Source of the DNA: Klebsiella oxytoca NBRC 105695
Lineage (GTDB): Bacteria; Pseudomonadota; Gammaproteobacteria; Enterobacterales; Enterobacteriaceae
Reading direction: 5' to 3'
Length of the DNA stretch: 64,000 nt
Assembly: GCF_001598695.1 (NCBI RefSeq)
Contig: NZ_BCZK01000007.1
Location: 1 to 64,000 of the forward strand
A program made the translations under genes and the position numbers. Below, piece after piece: positions 37,086 to 47,129 of this stretch. How positions within the stretch are numbered: position 1 is the first letter of the stretch; each line of letters opens with the position of its first letter. Under the pieces are notes generated by a model. The model made no database searches. It was not told the DNA's origin and was given only the letters and a program-made list of their open reading frames with translations.

Positions 37086-39920
37086 ATGCCGCTTTCTTCG
37101 CAATTACAGCAGCACTGGCAGACGGTCGCTGGCCGGCTGCCAGCGGATTTTCCCGTATCGACGTTGAGCGATCGGGCGCAATCAGTTATGGCATTCAGCG
37201 ATTTCGTCGAACAGAGTCTGATCGCGCAGCCGCAGTGGCTGGCGGAGCTTGAAAGTGCGCCCCCCGAGGCGCAGGAGTGGCATCACTACGCCGAATGGCT
37301 GCAGGTGCGCCTGGCCGAGGTCAATGATGAAGCCGCGCTGATGCGCGAGCTGCGCCAGTTTCGCCGTCGGATCATGGTGCGTATCGCCTGGGCCCAGGCG
37401 CTATCGCTGGTCAGCGAAGAGAGCAGCCTGCAGCAGCTAAGCGCGCTGGCGGAGACCTTAATCGTCGCCGCGCGCGACTGGCTATACGCTGCCTGCTGTC
37501 GCGAATGGGGCACTCCATGTAATGCTGAAGGTACGCCGCAGCCGCTGCTGATCCTCGGGATGGGAAAGCTCGGCGGCGGCGAGCTGAACTTCTCCTCCGA
37601 CATCGATCTGATTTTCGCCTGGCCGGAACATGGCGCCACGCGCGGCGGTCGTCGCGAACTGGATAACGCCCAGTTTTTTACCCGCCTCGGGCAGCGCCTG
37701 ATTAAGGTACTGGATCAGCCCACCCAGGATGGCTTTGTCTACCGCGTGGATATGCGCCTGCGCCCGTTTGGCGATAGCGGTCCGCTGGTGTTGAGCTTTG
37801 CCGCGCTGGAAGATTATTACCAGGAGCAGGGACGCGACTGGGAGCGCTACGCGATGGTGAAAGCGCGAATTATGGGCGATAACGATGGCGTCTATGCCAG
37901 CGAGCTGCGCGCCATGCTGCGGCCGTTTGTCTTCCGCCGCTATATCGATTTCAGCGTGATTCAGTCTTTGCGCAACATGAAGGGCATGATTGCCCGGGAA
38001 GTGCGTCGCCGGGGATTAAAAGACAATATCAAGCTCGGCGCGGGCGGCATCCGAGAAGTGGAGTTTATCGTCCAGGTCTTCCAGCTGATTCGCGGCGGCC
38101 GTGAGCCAATGCTGCAGCAGCGGGCGCTGCTGCCGACGCTGGCCGCCATCGAAGAGCTACATCTGCTGCCGGAAGGGGATGCGCAGAGGCTGCGCGAAGC
38201 CTATCTGTTTTTGCGTCGTCTGGAAAACCTGCTGCAAAGCATCAACGACGAGCAGACGCAAACCTTGCCGCAGGATGAACTTAATCGCGCCCGGCTGGCC
38301 TGGGGGATGGGCGTTGCCGACTGGGATACACTCAGCTCGCGGCTGGCGGAACAGATGGCTAACGTGCGGCGCGTGTTTAATGAACTGATCGGCGACGATG
38401 AAACGCAGTCGCCGGATGAGCAGCTTGAAGAGTACTGGCGCGAGCTGTGGCAGGACGCGCTGCAGGAAGATGATACCAGCCCGGCGCTGGCGCATCTTGT
38501 AGACAGCGATCGCCGCAGCGTGCTGGCGCTGATCGCCGATTTTCGCAAAGAGCTGGACCGGCGCACGATTGGTCCGCGCGGTCGTCAGGTGCTTGACCAG
38601 CTCATGCCGCATCTGCTTAGCGAAATTTGTTCGCGCGCCGATGCTCCGGTACCGCTGGCGCGTATTACGCCGCTGCTCACCGGAATTGTCACCCGCACCA
38701 CTTACCTGGAGCTGCTGAGCGAATTCCCCGGCGCGTTAAAGCACCTGATTAGCCTGTGCGCGGCGTCGCCGATGGTCGCCAGTCAGCTGGCCCGCCATCC
38801 GCTGCTGCTGGACGAACTGCTGGACCCGAATACGCTTTATCAGCCAACGGCCACCGATGCCTATCGCGATGAACTGCGCCAGTATCTGCTGCGCGTACCG
38901 GAAGATGATGAAGAGCAGCAGCTGGAGGCGCTACGCCAGTTTAAGCAGGCGCAGCTGCTGCACATCGCTGCGGCCGATATCGCCGGAACCCTGCCAGTGA
39001 TGAAAGTGAGCGATCACTTAACATGGCTGGCGGAGGCGATGATTGACGCAGTCGTCCAGCAGGCATGGCTGCAGATGGTGGCCCGTTACGGGCAGCCGAC
39101 GCACCTGCACGATCGCCAGGGGCGCGGTTTTGCGGTGGTCGGCTACGGCAAGCTGGGGGGCTGGGAGCTGGGCTACAGTTCCGATCTCGATTTGGTGTTC
39201 CTCCACGATTGCCCGATGGAGGTGATGACCGACGGCGAACGCGAAATCGACGGCCGTCAGTTTTATCTGCGCCTGGCGCAGCGCATCATGCATCTTTTCA
39301 GTACCCGCACCTCGTCAGGCATTCTGTACGAAGTGGATGCTCGCTTACGCCCCTCTGGCGCAGCGGGGATGCTGGTCACTACCGCCGATTCCTTTGCTGA
39401 TTATCAGCAGAATGAGGCATGGACATGGGAACACCAGGCGCTGGTTCGCGCCCGCGTAGTGTATGGCGATCCTGAGCTACAGGCGCGCTTTGACGCCATT
39501 CGTCGGGATATTCTTACTACCCCGCGAGAAGGCGAAAAACTGCAGACCGAAGTGCGGGAAATGCGCGAAAAAATGCGCGCTCACCTGGGGAATAAGCATC
39601 ACGATCGCTTTGATATTAAAGCCGATGTCGGTGGGATCACCGATATTGAATTTATTACTCAGTATCTGGTCCTACGCTATGCCAGTGATAAACCGAAGCT
39701 CACGCGCTGGTCCGATAACGTTCGTATCCTGGAACTGCTGGCGCAGAACGACATTATGGACGAGGCAGAGGCGAGGGCGTTAACTCACGCTTACACTACG
39801 CTGCGCGATGCGCTACATCACCTGGCGCTGCAGGAACAGCCGGGGCACGTGGCGCCAGATGCGTTTAGCCAGGAGCGTGAACAGGTCAGCGCCAGCTGGC
39901 AGAAGTGGTTGATGGCTTAA
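37086..39920 (+). CDS. glnE: Glutamine synthetase adenylyltransferase/deadenylase GlnE
   Basis: Bifunctional enzyme that attaches AMP to and removes it from glutamine synthetase in response to PII and glutamine, setting nitrogen assimilation. 944 residues (E. coli 946) with two homologous nucleotidyltransferase domains. The N-terminal deadenylase has [18 protein letters not shown] near residue 158, and the C-terminal adenylylase has [18 protein letters not shown] near residue 686; the PII-linked helical region lies between. Between ygiF and hldE, as in E. coli. Confidence 0.97.
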   Translation: MPLSSQLQQHWQTVAGRLPADFPVSTLSDRAQSVMAFSDFVEQSLIAQPQWLAELESAPPEAQEWHHYAEWLQVRLAEVNDEAALMRELRQFRRRIMVRIAWAQALSLVSEESSLQQLSALAETLIVAARDWLYAACCREWGTPCNAEGTPQPLLILGMGKLGGGELNFSSDIDLIFAWPEHGATRGGRRELDNAQFFTRLGQRLIKVLDQPTQDGFVYRVDMRLRPFGDSGPLVLSFAALEDYYQEQGRDWERYAMVKARIMGDNDGVYASELRAMLRPFVFRRYIDFSVIQSLRNMKGMIAREVRRRGLKDNIKLGAGGIREVEFIVQVFQLIRGGREPMLQQRALLPTLAAIEELHLLPEGDAQRLREAYLFLRRLENLLQSINDEQTQTLPQDELNRARLAWGMGVADWDTLSSRLAEQMANVRRVFNELIGDDETQSPDEQLEEYWRELWQDALQEDDTSPALAHLVDSDRRSVLALIADFRKELDRRTIGPRGRQVLDQLMPHLLSEICSRADAPVPLARITPLLTGIVTRTTYLELLSEFPGALKHLISLCAASPMVASQLARHPLLLDELLDPNTLYQPTATDAYRDELRQYLLRVPEDDEEQQLEALRQFKQAQLLHIAAADIAGTLPVMKVSDHLTWLAEAMIDAVVQQAWLQMVARYGQPTHLHDRQGRGFAVVGYGKLGGWELGYSSDLDLVFLHDCPMEVMTDGEREIDGRQFYLRLAQRIMHLFSTRTSSGILYEVDARLRPSGAAGMLVTTADSFADYQQNEAWTWEHQALVRARVVYGDPELQARFDAIRRDILTTPREGEKLQTEVREMREKMRAHLGNKHHDRFDIKADVGGITDIEFITQYLVLRYASDKPKLTRWSDNVRILELLAQNDIMDEAEARALTHAYTTLRDALHHLALQEQPGHVAPDAFSQEREQVSASWQKWLMA

Positions 39921-39978
39921 CTAAAAAACCGGGTGTGCTATTATCGCGCGCAAAGTTTGCGTCTCGCAGGAGAGAGTA

Positions 39979-41412
39979 ATGAAAGTAACGCTGCCAGAGT
40001 TTGAACGTGCAGGAGTGTTGGTGGTTGGCGATGTGATGCTGGACCGCTACTGGTATGGTCCCACCAGCCGTATTTCGCCGGAAGCGCCGGTACCGGTGGT
40101 GAAGGTGGAAAATATCGAAGAACGTCCTGGCGGCGCGGCAAACGTGGCGATGAACATTGCGTCGCTCGGCGCGACCTCCCGCCTCGTTGGTCTGACCGGG
40201 ATTGACGATGCCGCCCGTGCGTTAAGTAAGGCGCTGGCTGACGTCAACGTGAAGTGCGACTTCGTATCCGTCCCGACGCATCCGACGATTACCAAACTGC
40301 GCGTGCTGTCGCGCAACCAGCAGCTGATTCGTCTCGATTTTGAAGAAGGGTTCTCCGGCGTCGATCCGCAGCCGATGCACGAACGTATTCAGCAGGCGCT
40401 GGGCTCTATTGGCGCCCTGGTGCTCTCTGATTACGCCAAAGGCGCGCTGACCAGCGTCCAGACCATGATCAAGCTGGCGCGCGATGCGGGCGTTCCGGTG
40501 CTTATCGATCCGAAAGGCACGGATTTTGAACGCTATCGCGGCGCTACCCTGCTGACGCCTAACCTCTCAGAATTTGAGGCGGTAGCGGGTAAATGTAAGG
40601 ATGAAGAAGAGATCGTTGAACGCGGCATGAAAATCATCGCCGATTTCGACCTCTCTGCGCTGCTGGTGACCCGTTCCGAGCAGGGGATGACGCTGCTGCA
40701 GCCGGGGCGACCGCCGCTGCATATGCCCACGCAGGCCCAGGAAGTCTATGACGTTACCGGCGCGGGCGACACGGTCATCGGCGTGCTGGCGGCGACGCTG
40801 GCTTCCGGCAATACTCTGGAAGAAGCTTGCTACTTTGCCAACGCGGCGGCTGGCGTCGTGGTGGGTAAACTCGGTACCTCTACCGTTTCGCCTATCGAAC
40901 TGGAGAACGCGGTACGCGGGCGCTCCGAGACCGGTTTTGGCGTGATGAGCGAAGAAGAACTCAAGCTGGCGGTAGCCGCGGCGCGCAAGCGCGGCGAGAA
41001 AGTTGTGATGACCAACGGCGTGTTCGATATTTTACACGCGGGCCACGTTTCCTACCTGGCGAACGCTCGCAAACTGGGTGACAGGCTGATTGTCGCGGTG
41101 AACAGCGATGCTTCAACCCGGCGTCTGAAAGGCGAGTCTCGTCCGGTCAACCCGCTGGATCAGCGAATGATCGTGCTGGGCGCGCTGGAGGCCGTCGACT
41201 GGGTGGTTTCTTTTGAAGAAGATACTCCGCAGCGGCTGATTGCCGGAATTCTGCCGGATCTGCTGGTGAAAGGTGGGGACTATAAGCCGGAGCAGATTGC
41301 CGGCAGCGAAGAGGTGTGGGCAAACGGCGGCGAGGTGCTGGTGCTCAACTTCGAAGATGGCTGCTCAACGACCAATATCATCAGGAAGATCCAGAAAGAT
41401 AACAATCAGTAA
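39979..41412 (+). CDS. hldE: Bifunctional heptose kinase/adenylyltransferase HldE
   Basis: Makes ADP-heptose for the LPS inner core: the N-terminal ribokinase-like domain (about 1-318) phosphorylates D-glycero-beta-D-manno-heptose-7-P at C1, and the C-terminal domain (about 344-477) adenylates the product. 477 residues as in E. coli. Kinase signatures are [17 protein letters not shown] and [11 protein letters not shown]; the nucleotidyltransferase signature is [16 protein letters not shown]. Loss would give deep-rough LPS. Confidence 0.97.
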   Translation: MKVTLPEFERAGVLVVGDVMLDRYWYGPTSRISPEAPVPVVKVENIEERPGGAANVAMNIASLGATSRLVGLTGIDDAARALSKALADVNVKCDFVSVPTHPTITKLRVLSRNQQLIRLDFEEGFSGVDPQPMHERIQQALGSIGALVLSDYAKGALTSVQTMIKLARDAGVPVLIDPKGTDFERYRGATLLTPNLSEFEAVAGKCKDEEEIVERGMKIIADFDLSALLVTRSEQGMTLLQPGRPPLHMPTQAQEVYDVTGAGDTVIGVLAATLASGNTLEEACYFANAAAGVVVGKLGTSTVSPIELENAVRGRSETGFGVMSEEELKLAVAAARKRGEKVVMTNGVFDILHAGHVSYLANARKLGDRLIVAVNSDASTRRLKGESRPVNPLDQRMIVLGALEAVDWVVSFEEDTPQRLIAGILPDLLVKGGDYKPEQIAGSEEVWANGGEVLVLNFEDGCSTTNIIRKIQKDNNQ

Positions 41413-41503
41413 TGTTTTCTCTCTTCACTGGAGCGGCTGCTAATCCGGATCTGGTAAGCGAAAATAAGCGTAACCAGCGATAACGCTGCAAATTCGTACA
41501 ACA

Positions 41504-41538
41504 GAGGCCCGCGATCGTCTAATCGTGGGCCTCTTTCT
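41504..41538 (+). terminator. Terminator after hldE
   Basis: 12-bp stem GAGGCCCGCGAT / ATCGTGGGCCTC (one G-T pair) followed by TTTCTATTT. The remaining 41413-41685 region shows no gene; its second half presumably holds the glgS promoter. Confidence 0.85.
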
Positions 41539-41685
41539 ATTTAATGACGGCATAAATGATTTGGCTCAATAAATAGCCATTTCAGGCGCATTTTTCGTAC
41601 AAAAAAAGTTAAGGTAAGGATAAATACTGAAGTCAGTAAAAAGCATATGACCAATCAGAACACCAACGGCTGAAGGAGTATGCGT

Positions 41686-41895
41686 ATGAAGAATAAAGAC
41701 ATGTATTTAATGAAGAATTTTGATTTTCTGGCCCAGAGTTTCGCCAGAATGAACGCACAAGGTCAGCCCGTCGATCTTCAGGCCATTGTCGGCAATATGG
41801 ATGAAGAGCATCGTGAATGGTTTTGTCAACGCTATGAACTTTACTGCCAGCAGGCGAATAAAGCCATGACCCCTGAAGCGGAGCTGGAGCACTAA
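41686..41895 (+). CDS. glgS: Surface composition regulator GlgS (ScoR)
   Basis: Small (69-residue) helical protein that affects glycogen accumulation, motility and type-1 fimbriae in E. coli. The core [35 protein letters not shown] is clearly that of GlgS (66 residues in E. coli). The start is the second ATG, with AAGGAG 7 nt upstream; the ATG at 41680 is only 1 nt from that sequence. yqiJ and yqiK, next to glgS in E. coli, are absent. Confidence 0.9.
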   Translation: MKNKDMYLMKNFDFLAQSFARMNAQGQPVDLQAIVGNMDEEHREWFCQRYELYCQQANKAMTPEAELEH

Positions 41896-41919
41896 TCTAC
41901 TTACCCTCAACCGATACGA

Positions 41920-41952
41920 CAACGGGCCTGACGGCCCGTTGCTTATTTTTAG
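41920..41952 (+). terminator. Terminator after glgS
   Basis: Perfect 9-bp stem CAACGGGCC / GGCCCGTTG with a 4-nt loop, followed by CTTATTTTTAG. It sits between the convergent glgS and ubiK. Confidence 0.85.
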
Positions 41953-42230
41953 AGCTTCTCTTCGGCGTCCGGCGTCGCCGGCGCGTTTAGAGGACGATTT
42001 TCCAGCTCGCTCAGACGTTGCTCCAGAAGCGCCAGCTTTTCACGCGTGCGCAGCAGCACCTGCGTCTGCACGTCGAACTCTTCGCGGCTTACCAGGTCCA
42101 GGCGAGTTAACTGCGACTGGAGCACCTGACGAATTTTTTTCTCCACGTCTTCCCCCAGATCGCGGAGCCCCTTCGGCATCGATTCATGAACCTGGCGGGC
42201 GATTTGTTCAATTTTTTTCGGGTCAATCAT
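41949..42230 (-). CDS. ubiK: Ubiquinone biosynthesis accessory factor UbiK (YqiC)
   Basis: 93-residue mostly coiled-coil protein (BMFP family) that binds UbiJ and membranes and is needed for efficient aerobic ubiquinone synthesis. Starts [19 protein letters not shown]; the C-terminal half is a trimeric coiled coil ([15 protein letters not shown]). It is divergent from ribB, whose riboswitch leader lies immediately upstream. Confidence 0.93.
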   Translation of the reverse strand: MIDPKKIEQIARQVHESMPKGLRDLGEDVEKKIRQVLQSQLTRLDLVSREEFDVQTQVLLRTREKLALLEQRLSELENRPLNAPATPDAEEKL

Positions 42231-42315
42231 GGTGGTTTCCTGCTCTGGTCGGTTATTCGCTCATTGTAGTGCGATCGGCGGTACCTATAAACCATAAATG
42301 TTTGAAGCTTATGCA

Positions 42316-42344
42316 TTGCCGACGATAGTCAATAGCGTTATAGT
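42316..42344 (+). promoter_or_regulatory. ribB promoter
   Basis: TTGCCG (42316-42321), a 17-bp spacer and TATAGT (42339-42344). Transcription would start near 42351, just before the riboswitch. Confidence 0.6.
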
Positions 42345-42356
42345 TACTTCGCTTAT

Positions 42357-42502
42357 TCTCAGGGCGGGGCGAAATTCCCCACCGGCGGTAAATCAACCAT
42401 AGCGTTGAAAGCCCGCGAGCGCTTTCTGTAAATGCAGAAAGGTCAGCAGATCCGGTGTAATTCCGGGGCCGACGGTTAGAGTCCGGATGGGAGAGAGTAA
42501 CG
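42357..42502 (+). ncRNA. FMN riboswitch (RFN element) of ribB
   Basis: The conserved RFN aptamer is present in order: AGGGCGGGGCGAAATTCCCC, ACCGGCGGTA, CCCGCGAGCG, GGTCAGCAGATCCGGTG, then ATTCCGGGGCCGACGGTTA and GGATGGGAGAGAGTA. FMN binding represses ribB. The expression platform from about 42503 to 42600 contains CGGGTTTTCGCCCG; control may be by termination and by hiding the ribosome binding site. In E. coli this leader is also annotated as sRNA SroG. Confidence 0.97.
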
Positions 42503-42607
42503 GCTCAGTCGGGTTTTCGCCCGCTTGCGTTGACTTTTGCCGCTAAACCGGCGCTCCTAAGACTGCCCTGATTCTGGTAACCATACAATTAATGAGGTTT
42601 ATTTACC

Positions 42608-43261
42608 ATGAATCAGACGCTACTTTCCTCTTTTGGTACCGCTTTTGAACGTGTGGAACGTGCTTTAGATGCACTGCGCGAAGGCCGCGGTGTGATGGTA
42701 CTTGACGATGAAGACCGTGAAAACGAAGGCGATATGATTTTCGCCGCAGAAACCATGACCGTTGAGCAGATGGCGTTGACCATTCGCCACGGTAGCGGCA
42801 TTGTCTGCCTGTGCCTGACGGAAGATCGTCGTAAACAGCTCGACCTGCCAATGATGGTAGAGAACAACACCAGCGCCTACGGTACCGGTTTTACCGTCAC
42901 CATCGAAGCTGCTGAAGGCGTGACTACCGGCGTTTCCGCCGCTGACCGCGTAACGACCGTACGTGCGGCAATTGCCGATGGCGCGAAGCCGTCAGACCTG
43001 AACCGTCCTGGCCACGTTTTCCCGCTGCGCGCTCAGCCGGGCGGCGTTCTGACCCGCGGCGGCCACACCGAAGCTACAATCGATCTGGTCACCCTGGCTG
43101 GCCTCAAACCGGCGGGCGTACTGTGCGAACTGACTAACGACGACGGCTCTATGGCGCGTGCGCCGCAGTGCATTGAGTTTGCTAAACAGCACAATATGGA
43201 AGTAGTCACCATTGAAGATTTAGTGGCTTACCGTCGCGAACACGAGCGTAAAGCCAGCTAA
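42608..43261 (+). CDS. ribB: 3,4-dihydroxy-2-butanone-4-phosphate synthase RibB
   Basis: Converts ribulose-5-phosphate to dihydroxybutanone phosphate and formate, one of the two branches feeding riboflavin. 217 residues as in E. coli. The acidic metal and substrate loop [18 protein letters not shown] (about residues 33-50) and the later [16 protein letters not shown] and [11 protein letters not shown] are intact. Controlled by the FMN riboswitch in its long 5' leader. Confidence 0.98.
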   Translation: MNQTLLSSFGTAFERVERALDALREGRGVMVLDDEDRENEGDMIFAAETMTVEQMALTIRHGSGIVCLCLTEDRRKQLDLPMMVENNTSAYGTGFTVTIEAAEGVTTGVSAADRVTTVRAAIADGAKPSDLNRPGHVFPLRAQPGGVLTRGGHTEATIDLVTLAGLKPAGVLCELTNDDGSMARAPQCIEFAKQHNMEVVTIEDLVAYRREHERKAS

Positions 43262-43278
43262 TTGCCGCTGGTTGCTGA

Positions 43279-43316
43279 ATAAAGCCCGCCTTATGGTGGG
43301 CTTTATTGTTTTTAGC
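43279..43316 (+). terminator. Terminator after ribB
   Basis: 10-bp stem AAAGCCCGCC / GGTGGGCTTT (one G-T pair) with a TTAT loop, followed by ATTGTTTTTAG. Confidence 0.9.
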
Positions 43317-43322
43317 TTTTGT

Positions 43323-44096
43323 TTAGCCAATCCCTACCGTTTGCAAAACCACCAGGCTTAATCCCATTACCGACATTCCGCACAACACGCCATAGCTCGG
43401 GTTGCTTTGCGGATCGAGTTCTTTCGCCAGCGGCATGAGCTCATCAACCGATAGCGCAATCATAATACCGGCAACCGCGGCCATGACCGCGCCCATCATC
43501 ACCGGAGAGATCACGCTGCCCAGTACCAGCCAGGCCAGCACGCCGCCGAAGATTTCCGCCATCCCGGAAAGCCCTGCCCAGAATACCGCTTTACTCCTGG
43601 AACCCGTGGCGGCATAGACCGGCCCTGCTACTGCCAGCCCTTCCGGGATGTTATGCAGCGCGACGGCTAACGCGACCCCCATGCCCAGCTCAAGGTTATT
43701 GCTGGCCGTCACAAAAGTGGCAATACCTTCAGGAAAGTTATGTAGGCTAATGCCTAACGTCAGCAATATCGCCGTACGTCGCAGATTTCGCGGGCGGGAG
43801 ATGCCGGGGTTCATCAGATCTTGCGCATGGGCGTGAGGCAGCATGCGGTCAAGCGCAAAGTAGCCGAGAAGGCCGATGATAAACATGCCGTAGCCGAGCA
43901 GCGGCGACATGCCTTCAGTCGCCAGCGCAGCGGGCAGCATCTCCATTAAGGAAATGAGTAGCATGATCCCGGCGGCGAAACCCAGAGAGAAACCCAATAA
44001 GCGGTTCGAGGGTTTCTGGCCGAGCACGCCGAATATTGCCCCAATAAAGGTGGCGCTCCCTGCCAGCAGAGTCAAAATGATGGGTGAGGACAACAT
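43323..44096 (-). CDS. zupT: ZIP-family metal transporter ZupT
   Basis: Inner-membrane importer for zinc with broad specificity (Fe, Mn, Co). 257 residues as in E. coli, eight predicted membrane segments. The metal path motifs are [10 protein letters not shown] (fourth segment) and [10 protein letters not shown] (fifth); a His-containing loop HAHAQDL follows the third segment. AAGGAGG is close to the ATG. A Fur-like sequence lies 13 bp upstream. Confidence 0.95.
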   Translation of the reverse strand: MLSSPIILTLLAGSATFIGAIFGVLGQKPSNRLLGFSLGFAAGIMLLISLMEMLPAALATEGMSPLLGYGMFIIGLLGYFALDRMLPHAHAQDLMNPGISRPRNLRRTAILLTLGISLHNFPEGIATFVTASNNLELGMGVALAVALHNIPEGLAVAGPVYAATGSRSKAVFWAGLSGMAEIFGGVLAWLVLGSVISPVMMGAVMAAVAGIMIALSVDELMPLAKELDPQSNPSYGVLCGMSVMGLSLVVLQTVGIG

Positions 44097-44108
44097 TCAC
44101 CTCCTTAT

Positions 44109-44127
44109 GAAAATGATTCTTATTGAG
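44109..44127. promoter_or_regulatory. Fur-like sequence upstream of zupT
   Basis: GAAAATGATTCTTATTGAG matches 12 of 19 positions of the Fur consensus, with the central AATGAT and TATT parts conserved. It lies 13-31 bp upstream of the zupT start, over the likely promoter. Weak match; a related regulator could bind instead. Confidence 0.35.
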
Positions 44128-44288
44128 AATATCGCTATTCATAGACGATCGCGAGTGCACGGATTCACTCTTTACCGCCCCTTACATTCAAATTTTCTGA
44201 CGATCATCATCATGCTTATCTGAGTTTATCCTGAATCAAAAGCGCGTAATGTAAATACATCAACTCTCTCTCAATCAAGGATATCACT

Positions 44289-45080
44289 ATGTCCCGTATC
44301 CGCATGCCCGCGCTATTTTTAGGCCATGGCAGCCCGATGAACGTGCTGGAAGATAACATCTATACTCGCGCCTGGCGGCATCTGGGCGAGACTTTACCGC
44401 GGCCGAAAGCCATCGTGGTTATCTCCGCTCACTGGTTCACTCGCGGTACGGGAGTGACGGCGATGGAAGCGCCGAAAACGATTCATGATTTTGGCGGTTT
44501 TCCACAGGCGCTATACGATATGCATTATCCGGCTCCGGGTTCACCTGAACTGGCCCAGCGCCTGGTTGAGCTGCTGGCGCCGGTGCCGGTGACGCTGGAT
44601 AAAGAAGCCTGGGGCTTTGACCATGGTTCATGGGGCGTGTTGATTAAAATGTATCCCGACGCCGATATTCCGATGGTGCAGCTAAGTATTGATAGCACGA
44701 AACCCGCCGCATGGCATTTCGAAATGGGGCGTAAGCTGGCTCAGCTGCGCGATGAAGGCATTATGCTGGTGGCAAGCGGCAACGTGGTGCATAACCTGCG
44801 CACCGCACGCTGGCACGGCGAGAATACGGCCTATCCCTGGGCGGAGTCGTTTAATAACTACGTGAAGGCGAACCTGGCATGGAAAGGCCCCGTGGCGGAA
44901 CATCCGCTGGTGAATTACCTGACGCATGAAGGCGGATCGTTATCTAACCCAACGGCCGATCACTTCCTGCCGCTGCTGTACGTACTGGGGGCCTGGGACG
45001 GCGAGGAGCCGATTACGATCCCGGTAGAAGGAATGGAAATGGGATCCCTGAGCATGCTGTCAGTGGTGATTGGCGCTTGA
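44289..45080 (+). CDS. ygiD: 4,5-DOPA-extradiol-type dioxygenase YgiD
   Basis: 263-residue LigB-superfamily extradiol ring-cleavage dioxygenase; E. coli YgiD (DodA) cleaves L-DOPA weakly, and the natural substrate is uncertain. Metal-ligand histidines are in FLGHGSPMN (His about 14), VVISAHWF (about 47) and later EHPLVNYL. It is divergent from zupT and converges on ygiC across a hairpin at 45090-45120. Confidence 0.92.
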   Translation: MSRIRMPALFLGHGSPMNVLEDNIYTRAWRHLGETLPRPKAIVVISAHWFTRGTGVTAMEAPKTIHDFGGFPQALYDMHYPAPGSPELAQRLVELLAPVPVTLDKEAWGFDHGSWGVLIKMYPDADIPMVQLSIDSTKPAAWHFEMGRKLAQLRDEGIMLVASGNVVHNLRTARWHGENTAYPWAESFNNYVKANLAWKGPVAEHPLVNYLTHEGGSLSNPTADHFLPLLYVLGAWDGEEPITIPVEGMEMGSLSMLSVVIGA

Positions 45081-45089
45081 GAACAGATA

Positions 45090-45120
45090 AACCCCGGCCG
45101 TACGCGATACTGCCGGGGTT
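45090..45120. terminator. Stem-loop between ygiD and ygiC
   Basis: AACCCCGGC / GCCGGGGTT, a perfect 9-bp stem with a 13-nt loop between convergent genes; no T-run. Confidence 0.55.
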
Positions 45121-45125
45121 AGAGG

Positions 45126-46286
45126 TTACTCAACGAAAATGTGCGGATAAAAACGCGATAGATCCTGGGTGATCATCGCCCGGTCTTCGCGAATGCCAAT
45201 ACCCGCCGGCTGGTCGTTAATCAGCCAGCTGCCGATGAGCGTGTAGCTGTCGCCAAACTTCGGCAACGGATAGAACTCCTGCACGATGGTGCCTTCTTCA
45301 CCGTACGGACCTTCTACCGCCTCCAGCACTTTGCCGTTTTCAACAATAGAAATGTTAGCGCCTTCGCGGGAGAAAATGGGCTTGATAACGTACTTGTCCA
45401 TTTCCGGGTGCGCATCTTCACTGAAATAAGCGGTCAGCAGGTTCGGATGGTTGGGGAACATCTCCCACAGCAGCGGCAGCAGCGCTTTGTTGGAGATGAT
45501 GCTCTTCCAGGCCGGCTCCAGCCAGCGCACGCCTGCATCTTCCAGCTTGGTGGAGAACACCTCGCGCAGCATGTATTCCCACGGATAGAGCTTGAACAGA
45601 TTACCAATCACCTGATCCTGGAGGTCGGTAAACTGGCCTTTTTCACCCAGTCCAATGTCTTCGATATAGAGAAACTCAGTAGCCACGCCCGCTTCTGCGG
45701 CGCAGTCCTGTAAATACTGCACGGTGCCACGGTCTTCAACGGTATCGCGGCAGCAGGCCATGTGGAGCAACTGGAAGCCGAACTGCTCGCGAAGCTCGCT
45801 GAAGCGATCGATCAGCTTCTCCTGCAGGCTGTTAAACTGATCGCTGCCCGCGGGCAGTTGACCGGCGTTCAGCTGATCTTCCATCCAGATCCACTGGAAG
45901 AATGCCGCTTCGTACAGCGAGGTCGGCGTATCGGCATTGTTCTCCAGCAGTTTCGGCTCACCGACGCCGTCCCACGCCAGATCGAGACGCGAATACAGCG
46001 AGGGCTGATGGGTTTTCCACGACTGACGCACGAATCCCCAGGTATGTTTGGGGATGCGGAATTTGGTCATTAAATCATCGCTGGCGATGACTTTTTCAAC
46101 CGCCTGCAGACACATCTGGTGCAGTTCTGCCGTGACGTCTTCGAGCTTCTCAACCTGCGCCAGCGTCAGTTTGTAATAAGCTTCTTCGCTCCAGTACGGC
46201 TCGCCGTACATGGTGTGAAAGTTAAAACCATATTCTGTCGCTTTTTCACGCCAGTCCGGGCGCTCGGTAATGCTGATTCTTTCCAT
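45126..46286 (-). CDS. ygiC: ATP-grasp glutathionylspermidine-synthase-like protein YgiC
   Basis: 386-residue protein of the C-terminal (synthetase) domain family of glutathionylspermidine synthase, with an ATP-grasp fold. It has [22 protein letters not shown] (metal and nucleotide site), [14 protein letters not shown] and the late VGSWLIN-like [17 protein letters not shown]. The amidase half of full Gss is missing, as in E. coli YgiC, which does not make glutathionylspermidine. It follows ygiB by 5 nt, so the two are co-transcribed. Confidence 0.92.
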   Translation of the reverse strand: MERISITERPDWREKATEYGFNFHTMYGEPYWSEEAYYKLTLAQVEKLEDVTAELHQMCLQAVEKVIASDDLMTKFRIPKHTWGFVRQSWKTHQPSLYSRLDLAWDGVGEPKLLENNADTPTSLYEAAFFQWIWMEDQLNAGQLPAGSDQFNSLQEKLIDRFSELREQFGFQLLHMACCRDTVEDRGTVQYLQDCAAEAGVATEFLYIEDIGLGEKGQFTDLQDQVIGNLFKLYPWEYMLREVFSTKLEDAGVRWLEPAWKSIISNKALLPLLWEMFPNHPNLLTAYFSEDAHPEMDKYVIKPIFSREGANISIVENGKVLEAVEGPYGEEGTIVQEFYPLPKFGDSYTLIGSWLINDQPAGIGIREDRAMITQDLSRFYPHIFVE

Positions 46287-46291
46287 GTCGC

Positions 46292-46960
46292 TTAGCCGCC
46301 CATCGAGCGTGATGAAGAGGAGCTCGCCGAGCTGCGCTGCATTGTTGACTGCTTGGCGACCGAGTCGCCAAATCCGCCGCGCGTCACGGTGCTGGTGGTG
46401 GCCGGTTTTGGCGCCATTGCGGTTTTCGGCACGTTCATGGTACGGCCCGGCTGCGCTGCGCCGTAGCTCTTACCGCCAGCGTCGGTATATTTACCATAGG
46501 CCGGGCTGGCCGGGTTTTTTGAGCTGAACAGCGGCTGCTGAGCGCCCATTCCGCCGCCCATCATCCGGCCCATCATGTAGCCAGCCATCAGCGGCATCCA
46601 GAAGCTGCCGCTGCTTTGCGCCTGAGCCTGGTTTTCCGGAGCCATACCGGCCTGAGCCGGCGCCTGCTGGCACTGACCTTCACCGAACTCGGCGACGCAG
46701 TCTTCGCGGGAGGCGTATTTAGGGGCTGTACGTTCCGCTTCTTTAAGCGCGTTATTGTAGGCAGTGGTGCACTCTGCGGCTTTGCTCGGGTTGGCGGCAG
46801 AGCAGTCATCGGCGTTTTGATAAAGAGAAACCGTTTCATCGCTTTGTTCACAACCGGCGAGCATAAACACGGCCGTAACGGCAAGCGCAACGGGAGTTAA
46901 ATGGCGCGCGCTCCAGCTTTTGCGAAAGGAGGCGTGATTAATATTTTTTGTCCGTTTCAT
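46292..46960 (-). CDS. ygiB: Outer-membrane lipoprotein-like protein YgiB
   Basis: 222-residue DUF1190 protein with a lipoprotein signal (VFMLAGCEQ, cleavage before Cys at about residue 37) and a low-complexity, Gly-, Gln- and Ser-rich C-terminal half ([19 protein letters not shown], then Ser/Arg repeats). The start is [12 protein letters not shown] because AGGAAG is just upstream. It is upstream of ygiC and downstream of tolC in a conserved order; its function is unknown, though the locus link with TolC suggests an envelope role. Confidence 0.9.
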   Translation of the reverse strand: MKRTKNINHASFRKSWSARHLTPVALAVTAVFMLAGCEQSDETVSLYQNADDCSAANPSKAAECTTAYNNALKEAERTAPKYASREDCVAEFGEGQCQQAPAQAGMAPENQAQAQSSGSFWMPLMAGYMMGRMMGGGMGAQQPLFSSKNPASPAYGKYTDAGGKSYGAAQPGRTMNVPKTAMAPKPATTSTVTRGGFGDSVAKQSTMQRSSASSSSSRSMGG

Positions 46961-47080
46961 GATTGTCTTCCTGGACCCAGTGGTATGCGTTTTGTTAACG
47001 CTCAGGATAGAGGATGAGTGGTGGAAAATGAAGCGAATAGGGGCGGAAAGCGGGAGATCTTTACGTTGCCTTACGTTTAA

Positions 47081-47112
47081 CGCTTCGCTTACCCGTGTGG
47101 GTAAGCGAAGCG
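47081..47112 (-). terminator. Stem-loop downstream of tolC
   Basis: Perfect 14-bp stem CGCTTCGCTTACCC / GGGTAAGCGAAGCG with a GTGT loop, 18 bp past the tolC stop codon. It lacks a T-run but is the strongest hairpin of the region; ygiB may be partly read through from tolC. Confidence 0.7.
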
Positions 47113-47129
47113 CGGACGACGCAAGCGGA

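Noticed and set aside
41949-42230. Long plus-strand open frame across ubiK (41939-42328)
   Set aside because: It is the complement of ubiK, whose coiled-coil sequence and length are clear; the plus-strand product has no family features.
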